A stretch of DNA of 60,818 nucleotides from Mycobacterium szulgai (GTDB lineage Bacteria; Actinomycetota; Actinomycetes; Mycobacteriales; Mycobacteriaceae): the NCBI RefSeq assembly GCF_002116635.1, contig NZ_LQPW01000029.1, positions 1 to 60,818 on the forward strand, written 5' to 3'. The translations under genes and the position numbers were made by a program. Below, in pieces: positions 16,537 to 27,408 of the stretch. How positions within the stretch are numbered: the stretch's first letter is position 1; every line of letters starts with the position of its first letter. The notes beneath the pieces are model-generated. The model was given only the letters and a program-made list of their open reading frames with translations. It was not told the origin of the DNA and searched no databases.

Positions 16537-17796
16537 CTACTTCGTTAGCCGCTCGGTCTGCAGCGATACCCCCGCCGCCGGGAATCGCTCGAGCAACGCG
16601 TCACCCATCGCGGCCGCCGGCGTCAGCACCCCATGCAGATCGGACAGCTTGTCACGGTCGAACGCCAGCGCCAGACCGCACTCCCCCAACAGCACCGATG
16701 TCGCCTTGTAACCCGGATCGCCGCGCTGTTCCATCCGCGCGACGTAGCGAGCACCGCTGGTCGTGGTGGTGTAGGTCTCGATGCGGTAGAAGCCGCGCTC
16801 GCGGGCCTTCGCGCTGGGGCCGCTGCCGGGTTTGGGGACGACGCGCTCCACCGCTCGGCGCGGCAGCAGGTTGAAATAGCGGCTACCCAAACCGAACATC
16901 GCGTTGGTAGCACCCGTCACGACCGCTGATGCCACGGGCGCCAGCGGCGACGACCCCAGGCTCACAGTTTCGGTGTAGCGAAATTGCCGGCCGTACGCCC
17001 AGTCCAGCAACGCGTTACTGCGCCGCACGATCCGGGTGTTGTAGGGCGCCATCGCGAATCCCGCGGTCCACAAGCCTTTCAGTTCCGGAGCAAGCTGACG
17101 ACCCCGCCGCAACGGCATATCGGGCTGCGGGCCGACTTCGGGTTCCGCGCCACGGTCGGTGGACAGCGTGTAAGGATCGGCGAGTTGACGCCGAGCCTCA
17201 GGATCGCTGGAGGCGGTGCTGAATATTTCCAGCATCGAGGCAATGGTTCCGCCGGATGCGCCGCCGCGGAAAGCGCGCACCACGAAGTTGGTGTCCGTAA
17301 GCTCTCCTGCGCCGTCGTCGCGTGCCGCCCGGTATAGCGCGTACACGGTCATATCCGATGGGACAGAGTCGAATCCGCAGGCGTGCACGATGCGGGCGCC
17401 GGTGTCGGCGGCTTGCTTGTGGTAGTGGTCGATGCTTTCGCGGACGAACATCGCTTCGCCGGTGAGGTCTGCGTAATCGGTGCCCGCGGCCGCGCAGGCG
17501 GCCACCAGCGGCGGTCCGTAGCGGGCGTAGGGACCAACCGTAGTGACGACGACCTTGGTGCGGGCGGCCATCTCGTTGAGCGTCGATGGCGACGACGCAT
17601 CGGCGGTCACCAGCCCCCACGACTGCGCCGGATTCCCCAGGCTGTTGCGCACCGCCTGTAAACGGTCAGCAGAGCGGCCGGCCAGCGCGATGCGCGCGCC
17701 GTTGGCGGCTCGGGCCAGATATTCAGCGGTCAGCTTCCCGACGAAGCCGGTTGCGCCGTAGAGGACGATGTCGAATTCACGATCCGGTGCAGTCAC
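16537..17796 (-). CDS. Saccharopine dehydrogenase-like / trans-acting enoyl reductase family protein (Rv2449c-like)
   Basis: This 419-residue oxidoreductase opens with a Rossmann NAD(P) fold (DIVLYGATGFVGKLTAEYLA, residues 9-28). The family includes the trans enoyl reductase Rv2953 that acts on phthiocerol and phenolphthiocerol polyketide intermediates. The present gene corresponds by position to Rv2449c, whose substrate is unknown. It may reduce an acyl or polyketide chain at the membrane. It is divergent from the FAD monooxygenase (65 bp apart) and followed closely by the lectin gene. Confidence 0.85.
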   Translation of the reverse strand: MTAPDREFDIVLYGATGFVGKLTAEYLARAANGARIALAGRSADRLQAVRNSLGNPAQSWGLVTADASSPSTLNEMAARTKVVVTTVGPYARYGPPLVAACAAAGTDYADLTGEAMFVRESIDHYHKQAADTGARIVHACGFDSVPSDMTVYALYRAARDDGAGELTDTNFVVRAFRGGASGGTIASMLEIFSTASSDPEARRQLADPYTLSTDRGAEPEVGPQPDMPLRRGRQLAPELKGLWTAGFAMAPYNTRIVRRSNALLDWAYGRQFRYTETVSLGSSPLAPVASAVVTGATNAMFGLGSRYFNLLPRRAVERVVPKPGSGPSAKARERGFYRIETYTTTTSGARYVARMEQRGDPGYKATSVLLGECGLALAFDRDKLSDLHGVLTPAAAMGDALLERFPAAGVSLQTERLTK

Positions 17797-17861
17797 TGAC
17801 CCGACGCTACTACTGCCATCGACGGCCCATCTCAGAGACCATGTCGGGCTAGCTTTAGCCC

Positions 17862-19010
17862 ATGGCCCAACGGATCGCTGTCATCGGAGCGGGCATCGCC
17901 GGTTTGGCGACCGCGGTAGCGCTGCAGCAGCGGGGTTACGAAGTCCGCGTCATCGAAGCGCGCACCGACACATCGACCGGTGCCGCCATCAGCATCTGGC
18001 CCAACGCGCTCGCCGCGCTCGACGAGCTCGGCCTGGGTGCGGCGATCCGCGAAGCCGGTGGTCGGGTCGCGGCCGGGGCGCTGCGCTGGCGTGACGGTTC
18101 GTGGCTGCGCCACCCCGAGAATGAAAAGCTGATCGCCGCGCTCGGTGAGCCATTGGTCGTGGTGCGGCGCTCGAAACTGCGCGACGTGCTTACCTCCGCG
18201 CTGGGCGGGGACACCATCGAATACGGACTGGAGGTCAAAGCGCTCGTTGAGACCGCCAGCGGGGTGCGGGTGAGGTTGTCGGACGAGACGGTCCGCGATG
18301 CCGACGCAGCGATCGGCGCCGACGGCATCGGCTCGATGGTTGCCCGTCATCTCAATGGCCCGCTGAACCACCGCTATGCGGGCTATACGGCGTGGCGCGG
18401 GATCGCGTCTTGTGCCATTGATCCGGAGCTGGCGGGCGGAACCGTTGGGCCGGGGGTGGAAACCGGCCATGTTCCGGCCGGCGCAGGCCACACATATTGG
18501 TACGCGACCGAACTCACCCCACCGGGCGGGTTCGCGCCCGAAGGAGAGTTGCCGTACTTGCGGGCGAAGCTGGCCGACTGGCCCGAACCGATCCCGAGCG
18601 TGCTGGCGGCGACGGAACCCGCCGAGGTACTGCGCAATGACCTCTATGACCGGACCCCGGCCAGGCAGTGGGCGCAAGGGCGCGTAGTGCTAGTTGGTGA
18701 TGCGGCCCATCCGATGCGTCCGCATTTGGGCCAGGGCGGCTGTCAGGGAATTGAAGACGCCGCGATCCTGGGGGCTTTCATCGACCGGACGGCCGACCTG
18801 GCGACTGCGTTCGCCCGATTCGCCACATTCCGCCGGCCGCGGGTGGCGTCGCTGGTGCGCGAGTCTGCGTTAATCGGCCGCGCGATCAACCTGCGCCCGG
18901 CGATTCTCAGCACCGTCGTCTGCCGCGCCGCCGGGCTGGTCCCCGAGGCACGGTTCACCCGGCATCTGGCCTCGGTTGCGGGGCGCGCGGCGTTCACGTT
19001 GCCGGTATAA
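17862..19010 (+). CDS. FAD-dependent monooxygenase (aromatic hydroxylase type)
   Basis: A group A flavin hydroxylase of 382 residues. The FAD-binding GAGIAGLATAVALQQRG is at residues 9-25, the DG motif (IGADGIGS) near 150 and the GD motif (VGDAAHPMRPHLGQGG) near 275. Such enzymes use NAD(P)H and O2 to hydroxylate or epoxidise aromatic or polyketide substrates. The substrate here is unknown. It stands alone, divergent from the enoyl-reductase-like gene. A strong UUCG-capped hairpin follows its stop. I recall no orthologue at this place in H37Rv. Confidence 0.88.
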   Translation: MAQRIAVIGAGIAGLATAVALQQRGYEVRVIEARTDTSTGAAISIWPNALAALDELGLGAAIREAGGRVAAGALRWRDGSWLRHPENEKLIAALGEPLVVVRRSKLRDVLTSALGGDTIEYGLEVKALVETASGVRVRLSDETVRDADAAIGADGIGSMVARHLNGPLNHRYAGYTAWRGIASCAIDPELAGGTVGPGVETGHVPAGAGHTYWYATELTPPGGFAPEGELPYLRAKLADWPEPIPSVLAATEPAEVLRNDLYDRTPARQWAQGRVVLVGDAAHPMRPHLGQGGCQGIEDAAILGAFIDRTADLATAFARFATFRRPRVASLVRESALIGRAINLRPAILSTVVCRAAGLVPEARFTRHLASVAGRAAFTLPV

Positions 19011-19017
19011 GGACGAC

Positions 19018-19047
19018 GAAGTGCCAGGCCTTCGGGCCCGGCACTTC
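19018..19047. terminator. Bidirectional hairpin terminator with TTCG loop
   Basis: GAAGTGCC (19018-19025) pairs with GGCACTTC (19040-19047). An inner GGCC/GGCC stem is capped by a TTCG tetraloop, with one A-C mismatch between the two stems. It lies between the convergent FAD monooxygenase and rpfE stops and would serve both. Confidence 0.75.
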
Positions 19048-19065
19048 AGCCGTCTTGCTTATCGG

Positions 19066-19722
<657 letters not shown>

Positions 19723-19751
19723 TCATGCGGTTCGTGATTGCTGCTCTGAGA

Positions 19752-19773
19752 CGTGCCGTCTGGTTTCGGCACG
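19752..19773 (-). other. Hairpin in the GC-rich rpfE leader
   Basis: CGTGCCG (19752-19758) and CGGCACG (19767-19773) form a perfect 7-bp stem with an 8-nt loop. It lies in a GC-rich, probably transcribed stretch (about 19666-19860) upstream of rpfE. The GC-rich block stops abruptly near 19870, which suggests it is a functional leader rather than random spacer. Confidence 0.4.
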
Positions 19774-19869
19774 ACAGCGGAGGGCTTGGATCGCCCGGCG
19801 CGGCTTTGCCACGCCTGCGGGGCGGCTGATCGTTGCGCCAGCCCCGACTCCGCTCGCACGCGGGTCCGT

Positions 19870-20747
19870 GGATTCAATTTTGGTGTTATTACTGCGGCCC
19901 ATTTTCGGGCTAAGAGGACCGTACGATAACGATTTGGATTCGTCATCCCGGTCCGGCGGGTATATCAGTTCTATTACAAGCCGATCACGCTCGCGCTGCG
20001 GAATTGTTCATGCAGGTCAGCTTGGCGATTCTCGACGGCAGTCAAGTTTGGCGTCAACAGCGCTGTCGTGAGCCGAATCACGCACATATTGTGAACTGGG
20101 CCACGCATTTGCCAGACGCAATCGGGTGGTGCCGCGACGACCCGGGGCCGAGCACTCCTCAGTGACCTATGTCATAGCTACCCGAATCTCACCGTCCACA
20201 TCACATATAACCGATTCGACACTGTATCCGGTTACCTAATCACGCAGGGATGCAACGTTATTCGTCGACCTTACGGTAAGGCTGCCGCAATAGCGCAACA
20301 CTGCACAGTGGATCACCCTGCGGGCGAATGTTCCCTTTTTCCAACGTATTTCGGTACATCTCGATCGACCTGACATGAGGTCGACCAGGTTTGAGCGCTG
20401 CCCGAGCGCCTCCATGGGCTCGTCCAACCGGCCGAATTTTGCCACTCACGCCTTTGCTGTAAGCCGTTACTTTTCCCACTTTGGCCGCGAATTCACGGCA
20501 CTATCGATGAGCGCTGCTATATCGGCGCGGACAACCCGAAAATTCTTCCGCCCCAACGCATTACACAGGAGATAACGCACGCCAGGAGTCTGGCCTGACC
20601 CATCTTTCGCGAGGGCTATCGACAAAGAGGCGGCATAAATTCACATCCGAATTAAACAACGAGAACCGCAGCGCAATAGCAGTAAGAGCTCCGCGGAATT
20701 GGCTAAAAATATCGCAATGACTTACGGCGAAAAATTCGGCGGTGCGT
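19870..20747. other. AT-richer intergenic region without convincing genes
   Basis: About 0.88 kb between the rpfE leader and mobA is clearly richer in A and T than the rest of the window. It has only short ORFs with poor codon bias. In it are CCTTAC-G-GTAAGG (20269-20281), TCGACCT and AGGTCGA around a 6-nt loop (20365-20384) and the TGAC/GTCA dyad near 20163-20174. H37Rv has two small hypothetical genes (Rv2451, Rv2452c) at this place; no clear remnant is seen here. It may hold a small RNA, a promoter region or transferred DNA. Confidence 0.5.
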
Positions 20748-21353
20748 TCAGCGACCGGGCGCCACGGCCACCCGCAGATCGGCAGCCGAATTCACATTGG
20801 TGAGTGGCCGCGAATCCGATACCACGATCTGCTGAGCGTCGGAAGCGTTGATCAGGTCGCTCATTTTGCGCTTGCCCGCAGCGAACAGGGCGTCCACCCG
20901 GTCGGCCAGATCCGTCCGGTATACCGCGGCCAGATAGTGGGTGCGCCCGTCCCACGGCAACACCACTTCGGCGTTGGTCTCGGCGGCCAGGCGGGCCAGC
21001 TCGTCGATCAATTCGACTGTGAGATAAGGCATGTCGACGGCGGAGACAAACGCAAACCGCGCGCCGGCCTCAGCGGCTGCGCGCAATCCACGACCGGTTG
21101 CCGGCAACGGCCCCAACCCGCGCAACTCGTCACGCAGAATCGGAACCTGCAACGCCGGCAGCGGTTGCCCCTGGGCAGCGATCACGAACACCTGCTCGCA
21201 GCGCTGTCCAAGGATGCCGACCACTTGTTCCACCAGCGTGGTCGTTCCGCCAGGGATCGGCATGGTGGCTTTGTCTCGGCCCATCCGGCGGGACTCGCCG
21301 CCGGCCAAGACGACCCCGGCCAGAGACACTGTGTCGGGCATGGATTCGGCCAC
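20748..21353 (-). CDS. mobA: Molybdenum cofactor guanylyltransferase
   Basis: MobA attaches GMP to molybdopterin to form the bis-MGD cofactor of enzymes such as nitrate reductase. The protein is 201 residues from GTG 21353, the length I recall for the M. tuberculosis protein. The nucleotide-binding [14 protein letters not shown] motif is at residues 13-26. The metal-site region VSAVDMPYL and the PLTNVNS motif follow. The GTG lies one base after the korB stop (TGA-G-GTG). An in-frame ATG at 21341 is an alternative. A much longer upstream reading would run into korB and is rejected. Confidence 0.94.
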   Translation of the reverse strand: MAESMPDTVSLAGVVLAGGESRRMGRDKATMPIPGGTTTLVEQVVGILGQRCEQVFVIAAQGQPLPALQVPILRDELRGLGPLPATGRGLRAAAEAGARFAFVSAVDMPYLTVELIDELARLAAETNAEVVLPWDGRTHYLAAVYRTDLADRVDALFAAGKRKMSDLINASDAQQIVVSDSRPLTNVNSAADLRVAVAPGR

Positions 21354-21354
21354 C

Positions 21355-22446
21355 TCAGTCGACTGTCCAGGTGTCACGACCGCGCAGCAGCGATTGCAGC
21401 GCGGCGGTGTCAGACGGCTTCGAACTCTGAGCGGCGTGGACCTGAGAGCGCGCCGCATCATCGTAGGTGGGCCGGCTGATGTGCCGGAATATCCCGAGCA
21501 CGGTGTGCTCGAGGTTCTGGTCGGACAAGCGGGACAGGGCGAAGGCGTACGCCGCATCGTCGGCGTGCGCATCGTGGACCACGATCTCCTCGACGGCGAC
21601 GTCGGCGGTCTTGGCGACCTCGAGGCTGAAGCCGGACTTCACCACGCAGTATTCGCCGTTGGCGCCGAACACGATCGGCTCGCCGTGGCGGACGTTGATC
21701 ACCCGCTCTTCGGCGCCCTCCTTGCGCAGGGCGTCGAACGAACCGTCGTTGAAAATTGGGCAGTCCTGCAGGATTTCAACCAATGCCGCGCCGCGATGCT
21801 CGGCCGCCGCGCGCAGCACCTCCGACAGGCCCGCGCGATCGGAGTCCAGAGCACGGCCGACAAACGTCGCCTCGGCACCCAGGGCCAAGGACACCGGGTT
21901 GAAGGGTTGATCCAGCGAACCCATCGGGGTCGACTTGGTGATCTTGCCGATCTCGGACGTCGGCGAGTATTGCCCTTTAGTCAGGCCGTAAATCCGGTTG
22001 TTGAACAGCAGCACCGTGATGTTGACGTTGCGCCGCATCGCGTGGATCAGGTGGTTGCCGCCGATCGACAGGGCGTCACCGTCACCAGTGACCACCCATA
22101 CCGAAAGGTCCTCGCGGGCCAGCGCCAACCCCGTGGCGATCGCCGGTGCGCGGCCGTGGATCGAGTGGAATCCGTAGGTCTCCAGGTAGTACGGGAAGCG
22201 GCTGGAACAGCCGATGCCGCTGATGAACACGATGTTCTCGCGCCGTAGCCCGAGTTCGGGCAGGAAGTTGCGGATGGTGTTGAGGATGACGTAGTCGCCA
22301 CAGCCCGGGCACCAGCGCACCTCCTGGTCGCTGGTGAAGTCCTTGCCCTTCAGCGGCGGTACCCCAACAGGCAGAGTGGGCACCCCGGTGTTTTTGGTCA
22401 ACCCCGGTGTCAAACCGAGGTCGGTGCCCGCCAGATTGCCGGTCAT
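21355..22446 (-). CDS. korB: 2-oxoglutarate:ferredoxin oxidoreductase, beta subunit
   Basis: KorB (363 residues) binds thiamine diphosphate and carries the iron-sulfur ligands CPGCGDY. The TPP motif [10 protein letters not shown] followed by [15 protein letters not shown] is intact. With KorA it decarboxylates 2-oxoglutarate to succinyl-CoA with reduction of ferredoxin. This is an oxygen-tolerant CoA-dependent route used by mycobacteria alongside or in place of the 2-oxoglutarate dehydrogenase. It starts with a 4-bp overlap with korA and is followed at once by mobA. Confidence 0.96.
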   Translation of the reverse strand: MTGNLAGTDLGLTPGLTKNTGVPTLPVGVPPLKGKDFTSDQEVRWCPGCGDYVILNTIRNFLPELGLRRENIVFISGIGCSSRFPYYLETYGFHSIHGRAPAIATGLALAREDLSVWVVTGDGDALSIGGNHLIHAMRRNVNITVLLFNNRIYGLTKGQYSPTSEIGKITKSTPMGSLDQPFNPVSLALGAEATFVGRALDSDRAGLSEVLRAAAEHRGAALVEILQDCPIFNDGSFDALRKEGAEERVINVRHGEPIVFGANGEYCVVKSGFSLEVAKTADVAVEEIVVHDAHADDAAYAFALSRLSDQNLEHTVLGIFRHISRPTYDDAARSQVHAAQSSKPSDTAALQSLLRGRDTWTVD

Positions 22447-24419
22447 TCGATCGCTCCCGCTCCGATTGTGGCCGCCCCGAGTTTGGCGACCATCATTTTG
22501 TCTTGCTCAATCTCAGCCAATGTTCCGCCCAGCGCCGCGCGGATGACGCGGCCCACCTCGTCGGCCAGGAAGGAGAGCCCCTGAACCTTGCTGACGGATT
22601 GCACATCCACCAAGTACTTTGCCCGCAGCAGCATCGCCAGCTGACCCAGGTTCATTTCCGGGCATACCACCTGCGGGTATCGCCGCAGCACGTCGCCCAG
22701 ATTGGCCGGGAACGGGTTCAGATAGCGCAAGTGGGCATGCGCGACCTTGACGCCTTTGCGTCGCGCACGCCGGCACGCTTCACCGATCGGGCCGTAAGAA
22801 CTGCCCCACCCGATCAGCAGCAGCTCAGCGTCGCCGGTTGGGTCGTCGACTTCTAGATCCGGGATGCTGATGCCGTCGATCTTGGCCTGGCGTATCCGGA
22901 CCATGAGGTCGTGATTGATGGGCTCGTAGGAGATGGCGCCCGAGCCGTTGGCAGCTTCCAGCCCGCCGATGCGGTGCTCCAATCCGGGAGTCCCCGGAAC
23001 CGCGAATTGGCGGGCGAGGGTCTCGGGATCGCGGTTGTAAGGCTGGAACGGCTCGTCCGGCTGGGCGAACTTGTGCTTGATCGGCTGGAACGAATTGATG
23101 TCCGGGATACGCCACGGCTCAGAGCCATTGGCGATGGCGCCGTCGGACAGCACGATCACCGGTGTGTGGTAGGACACGGCGATCCGCACGGCCTCGATGG
23201 CGGTTTCAAAACAGTCCGAGGGCGACCGCGGCGCCACCACTGCCACTGGCGACTCGCCGTTGCGACCGAACAGCGCCTGCAGCAAGTCGGCCTGCTCGGT
23301 CTTGGTGGGCAGACCGGTCGAGGGTCCGCCGCGCTGGACGTCGATGACGATCAGCGGCAACTCGGTCATCACACTGAGGCCGAGCGCCTCGGACTTGAGC
23401 GAAATACCAGGACCCGATGTGCTGGTCACACCAAGCGCGCCGCCGTAAGAGGCGCCGATGGCGGCGCAGATGCCGCCGATCTCGTCTTCGGCCTGGAAGG
23501 TGATGACGTTGAAGTTCTTGTGCTTGGAGAGCTCGTGCAAAATGTCCGACGCCGGGGTGATCGGATAACTGCCGAGTACCACCTGCTTGTCGGCGAGCTG
23601 GCCGGCCGCAACGATGCCGTAGGCCAGCGCCGTGTTGCCGGAGATCTGCCGGTATTCCCCCGCCGGCAATGACGCCTTGGACACCTCGTAGGTGGTGCCG
23701 AAGGCCTCAGTGGTCTCGCCGTAGTTCCAGCCCGCCTTCAGCGCCAGGACGTTGGCCTCCGCGATGTCGGGCTTGCGGGCGAACTTCTCCCTGATGAAGC
23801 TCTCACTCGTCTTCATCGGCCGTCCGTACATCCAGGACAACAACCCCAGCGCGAACATGTTTTTGGCGCGCTGACCGTCCTTTTTCGACGCACCGATCGC
23901 CTCCACGGCGCCCAGCGTCAGTGTGGTCATCGCGACCGAGTGCACCACGTATTCCTCGAGCTCATCGGACTCCAGCGGGTTGGTTACATAACCGACTTTG
24001 GTCAGATTGCGCTTGGTGAACTCGTCGGAATTGGCGATTATCATTCCGCCGCGCGGGAGGTCGCCGATGTTGGCCTTCAAGGCCGCGGGGTTCATGGCGA
24101 CGAGCACGTCGGGCCGGTCACCGGCGGTCAGAATGTCGTAGTCGGCTATTTGAATCTGGAAAGAGGAAACGCCGGGCAAGGTGCCTGCAGGGGCCCGGAT
24201 CTCGGCGGGATAGTTCGGCTGAGTCGCCAGGTCATTGCCGAAAAGTGCTGCCTCGGAGGTGAAACGGTCGCCGGTCAGCTGCATACCGTCGCCGGAATCG
24301 CCAGCGAATCGAATAACGACATTCTCCAGGCGCTTCCGGCCGGATCCGGAATGGGGAGCTGCGGTATCAGATTCTGACCCGGCCCCGCTGCCGTTCGGAT
24401 CCACGTCTCCGCCTTCCAT
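22443..24419 (-). CDS. korA: 2-oxoglutarate:ferredoxin oxidoreductase, fused gamma/alpha subunit
   Basis: KorA has 658 residues. The N-terminal 200 are the gamma domain (FAGDSGDGMQLTGDRF), fused to the alpha pyrimidine-binding domain from about 240 (ASYGGALGVTSTSGPG). The C-terminal transketolase-like domain follows. The fused arrangement is normal for actinobacterial KorA. The first 30 residues are a non-conserved Ser/Gly-rich tail. It pairs with korB. A 285-bp gap upstream, containing short AT-rich boxes, should hold its promoter. Confidence 0.95.
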   Translation of the reverse strand: MEGGDVDPNGSGAGSESDTAAPHSGSGRKRLENVVIRFAGDSGDGMQLTGDRFTSEAALFGNDLATQPNYPAEIRAPAGTLPGVSSFQIQIADYDILTAGDRPDVLVAMNPAALKANIGDLPRGGMIIANSDEFTKRNLTKVGYVTNPLESDELEEYVVHSVAMTTLTLGAVEAIGASKKDGQRAKNMFALGLLSWMYGRPMKTSESFIREKFARKPDIAEANVLALKAGWNYGETTEAFGTTYEVSKASLPAGEYRQISGNTALAYGIVAAGQLADKQVVLGSYPITPASDILHELSKHKNFNVITFQAEDEIGGICAAIGASYGGALGVTSTSGPGISLKSEALGLSVMTELPLIVIDVQRGGPSTGLPTKTEQADLLQALFGRNGESPVAVVAPRSPSDCFETAIEAVRIAVSYHTPVIVLSDGAIANGSEPWRIPDINSFQPIKHKFAQPDEPFQPYNRDPETLARQFAVPGTPGLEHRIGGLEAANGSGAISYEPINHDLMVRIRQAKIDGISIPDLEVDDPTGDAELLLIGWGSSYGPIGEACRRARRKGVKVAHAHLRYLNPFPANLGDVLRRYPQVVCPEMNLGQLAMLLRAKYLVDVQSVSKVQGLSFLADEVGRVIRAALGGTLAEIEQDKMMVAKLGAATIGAGAIE

Positions 24420-24704
24420 CTGTTATCCGGACAGGCACTCCGTCGCAGCTTCAGGTTACGCGCCGTCGGAGTGACTTCCCCCGGTCCTCACGTTTATGTC
24501 ACTGGCGGTATCAATTATGGCATTACTTTAAGGACCGCGTTATCGCGTCGGGCACACCCCGTGCGCCTTTCTCGCGACTAAAAGCCGATGTCAGCGACTT
24601 ACCGAAGAGAGATGCGGAAGCAAACTGTGGTTTTGGTCACGTTAGTTCGGCGGGTTGCGGCCGATCGGCGCAGCTACATGCAAACGGGTAGGAACACGTT
24701 CTAG

Positions 24705-24905
24705 TTATGGACTATCTGACGCGTCACGGGCGCTGCTTTCGGGCACCGCGACCAAGTACAGAACGAAACCCGCGCCGGCGATCGCGCCCAGTGCCATGAA
24801 TGCGGCGTTGTACCCCGCCTCGACGACGATCGAGCCGGCGGCGAGGTTGGACACTGACGCGCCGATTCCGGTCGCCGCGGTAACCGCGCCCAAGCTCAGC
24901 CAATG
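24705..24905 (-). pseudogene. Remnant of an MFS transporter (C-terminal end only)
   Basis: The frame reads WLSLGAVTAATGIGASVSN, then two hydrophobic segments ending LYLVAVPES. This is the last two membrane helices of a major facilitator transporter. A full member has about 400 residues; here only about 65 remain, the preceding frame lacks homology-like sequence, and clpX begins 58 bp away. In H37Rv the intact transporter Rv2456c lies exactly between korA and clpX. The rest appears deleted. Confidence 0.65.
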
Positions 24906-24963
24906 AGTCAGCCGACGAGGAATTGCGTCGCCGTTATCACGCGACGCACGAAGGCCCCTTTAG

Positions 24964-26244
24964 CTATGCGGTCTTGTCGCGGCGTTCGCTTCGCGACGGC
25001 TTGCGGGGCACGATCGTGGGCAGCACGTTGTCCTGCACGGTCTCCTTGGTGACGACCACTTTGGCGACATCGTCGCGGCTCGGGATGTCGTACATCACCG
25101 GCAGCAAAACTTCTTCCATGATCGCGCGCAGACCGCGGGCGCCGGTTCCGCGGTGAATCGCCTGGTCGGCAATGGCCTCCAGTGCGTCGTCGGTGAACTC
25201 CAGCTCCACGCCATCCATCTCGAAAAGCCGGATGTATTGCTTGACCAGGGCATTCTTGGGCTCGGACAGGATCTTGACCAACGACTCCTTGTCCAGGTTG
25301 GTGACCGACGCGACAACCGGGAGCCGGCCGATGAATTCGGGGATCAAGCCGAACTTGATCAGATCCTCGGGCATCACTTCGGCGAAGTGGTCGGTGGTGT
25401 CGATCTCGGCCTTGGACCGAACCTCAGCGCCGAAGCCCAGTCCGCGCTTGCCGACGCGCTCGTAGATGATCTTCTCCAGCCCGGCGAACGCACCCGCGAC
25501 GATGAACAGCACGTTGGTGGTGTCGATCTGGATGAACTCCTGGTGGGGGTGCTTGCGGCCGCCCTGCGGGGGAACCGAAGCCTGGGTGCCCTCCAGAATT
25601 TTCAGCAGAGCCTGCTGAACGCCCTCGCCGGAGACGTCGCGGGTGATCGACGGGTTCTCGCTCTTGCGGGCGATCTTGTCCACCTCATCGATGTAGATGA
25701 TGCCCGTCTCCGCGCGCTTCACGTCGTAGTCGGCGGCCTGGATCAGCTTGAGCAGAATGTTCTCGACGTCCTCACCGACATAGCCGGCTTCGGTAAGTGC
25801 CGTCGCATCCGCTATAGCGAACGGGACATTGAGCATCTTGGCCAGGGTCTGGGCCAAATAGGTCTTGCCGCAGCCGGTGGGCCCGAGCATGAGGATGTTG
25901 GACTTGGTCAACTCGACCGGCTCATACCGGGAGTCGCGGCCCTTCTCGCCGGCCTGGATCCGCTTGTAGTGGTTGTAAACCGCGACGGCCAACGTCCGCT
26001 TTGCGGTGTCCTGCCCGATGACATAACCCTCGAGGAAATCTCGGATCTCGACGGGCTTGGGCAGCTCATCGAGTTTCACATCGTCGGCGTCGGCGAGTTC
26101 CTCTTCGATGATTTCGTTACACAGGTCGATGCATTCATCGCAGATGTACACACCGGGACCCGCAATAAGTTTCTTGACCTGTTTCTGGCTCTTTCCGCAG
26201 AACGAGCACTTAAGCAGGTCACCGCCGTCTCCGATGCGCGCCAT
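24964..26244 (-). CDS. clpX: ATP-dependent Clp protease ATP-binding subunit ClpX
   Basis: A 426-residue AAA+ unfoldase that feeds tagged substrates to ClpP1P2. The N-terminal zinc finger has Cys13, Cys16, Cys35 and Cys38. The Walker A motif GPTGCGKT is near residue 118, the pore loop is GYVGEDVEN and Walker B is [10 protein letters not shown]. The IGF-type loop for ClpP docking is seen as RGLGFGAE. It is transcribed alone, with 276 bp before the divergent mmuM. Confidence 0.98.
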   Translation of the reverse strand: MARIGDGGDLLKCSFCGKSQKQVKKLIAGPGVYICDECIDLCNEIIEEELADADDVKLDELPKPVEIRDFLEGYVIGQDTAKRTLAVAVYNHYKRIQAGEKGRDSRYEPVELTKSNILMLGPTGCGKTYLAQTLAKMLNVPFAIADATALTEAGYVGEDVENILLKLIQAADYDVKRAETGIIYIDEVDKIARKSENPSITRDVSGEGVQQALLKILEGTQASVPPQGGRKHPHQEFIQIDTTNVLFIVAGAFAGLEKIIYERVGKRGLGFGAEVRSKAEIDTTDHFAEVMPEDLIKFGLIPEFIGRLPVVASVTNLDKESLVKILSEPKNALVKQYIRLFEMDGVELEFTDDALEAIADQAIHRGTGARGLRAIMEEVLLPVMYDIPSRDDVAKVVVTKETVQDNVLPTIVPRKPSRSERRDKTA

Positions 26245-26508
26245 GATGCTTCAGGGCCTACTTCCTGGTTGGTTCCTCGTCGCCTGTTCGTCTTGCTGTG
26301 CCGCGTGTAATCCCCGACGGTACCCGCTTATTGCGGCCCCACGCGACCGTTAGCGGCGAATAGCGTCATTGGGATTTCCTGGGTATTCGTGCCTCTCCAA
26401 ATGAAACATATAGCCCGACGGGTCTTGTCACTCGTCGAGACGCGCAATACGTGTCTCTGGCGTGTCGCGGTCGTTACGCCACCTTGAGCAGACCCCCGCA
26501 CATCACCC

Positions 26509-26514
26509 TACAGT
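26509..26514 (+). promoter_or_regulatory. -10 element for mmuM (leaderless)
   Basis: TACAGT ends 6 nt before the mmuM ATG at 26521, and no ribosome-binding sequence is present. This spacing indicates a leaderless transcript, common in mycobacteria. Confidence 0.45.
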
Positions 26515-26520
26515 GACGCA

Positions 26521-27408
26521 ATGGGATTGGCCGCTGATTCCGTGCTGATCAGCGACGGCGGCCTGGCCACCGAGCTCGAGGCGCGCGGAAATGATCTGTC
26601 CGATCCGTTGTGGTCGGCACGGCTCCTGCTGGACGCGCCGGACGAAATCATCGCTGTGCATGCCGCCTACTTCCGTGCCGGCGCCCGGATCGCCACCTGC
26701 GCGAGCTATCAGGCCTCGTTCGAGGGATTCGCGGCACGCGGACTCGGACACGACGACGCGATCGCATTACTGCGCCGCAGCGTCGGCCTCGCCAAGACCG
26801 CCCGAGACATCACCCAAAGCGAGGTCGGGTCCGACGGGCTGCGAGTTGCCGCCGCGGTCGGGCCCTATGGCGCCGCGCTGGCCGACGGATCCGAGTATCG
26901 GGGTCGCTACGGCTTGTCCGTCGAGGCGTTAGCCCGCTGGCATCAGCCGCGGCTGGAGGTCCTGGCCGAGGCCGGCGCGGATGTGCTGGCCATGGAAACC
27001 ATCCCAGATATCGATGAAGCCGCAGCGCTAGTCGGTTTGGTACAGCGCCTCGGCATTCCGGCCTGGCTCAGTTACACGATCGATGGAATGCGTACCCGTG
27101 CCGGACAACCACTTGTCGACGCGTTCGCAGTGGTCGCAGACGTACCCGAGATCGCCGCGGTCGGAGTCAATTGCTGCGCCCCCGAGGACGTGCTGCCGGC
27201 AATTGCTGTCGCGACGGCCATCGGCAAGCCGGTGATCGTCTATCCGAACAGCGGTGAGCGATGGAACGGCCGGAACTGGCTCGGCCCGCGTACGTTCACC
27301 ACGGAACTGGCGCGACAGTGGGCGGCGGCGGGCGCACGCATCATCGGCGGCTGCTGCCGCGTCGGACCGGCTGACATCGCCGACCTGGCGGCCAGCCTCG
27401 GCCGTTAA
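26521..27408 (+). CDS. mmuM: Homocysteine S-methyltransferase
   Basis: A zinc enzyme of 295 residues that makes methionine from homocysteine with S-methylmethionine or S-adenosylmethionine as donor. The zinc ligands are in [10 protein letters not shown] and [11 protein letters not shown], as in the family. The ATG is chosen from the leaderless promoter spacing. Its stop overlaps the clpP2 stop region by 4 bp (convergent). In H37Rv a transporter gene (Rv2459) separates mmuM from clpP2; here it is missing. Confidence 0.93.
   Translation: MGLAADSVLISDGGLATELEARGNDLSDPLWSARLLLDAPDEIIAVHAAYFRAGARIATCASYQASFEGFAARGLGHDDAIALLRRSVGLAKTARDITQSEVGSDGLRVAAAVGPYGAALADGSEYRGRYGLSVEALARWHQPRLEVLAEAGADVLAMETIPDIDEAAALVGLVQRLGIPAWLSYTIDGMRTRAGQPLVDAFAVVADVPEIAAVGVNCCAPEDVLPAIAVATAIGKPVIVYPNSGERWNGRNWLGPRTFTTELARQWAAAGARIIGGCCRVGPADIADLAASLGR

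Noticed and set aside
20161..20176. TGAC-ctat-GTCA dyad as a CRP (Rv3676-like) site
   Set aside because: The spacing and flanks differ from the GTG-N-A...CAC consensus.
24690..24703. AGGAACACGTTCTA, similar to the KstR site TNNAACNNGTTNNA
   Set aside because: The first base does not match and the outer symmetry is off by one base. It sits past the end of a gene remnant, and no sterol gene is nearby.
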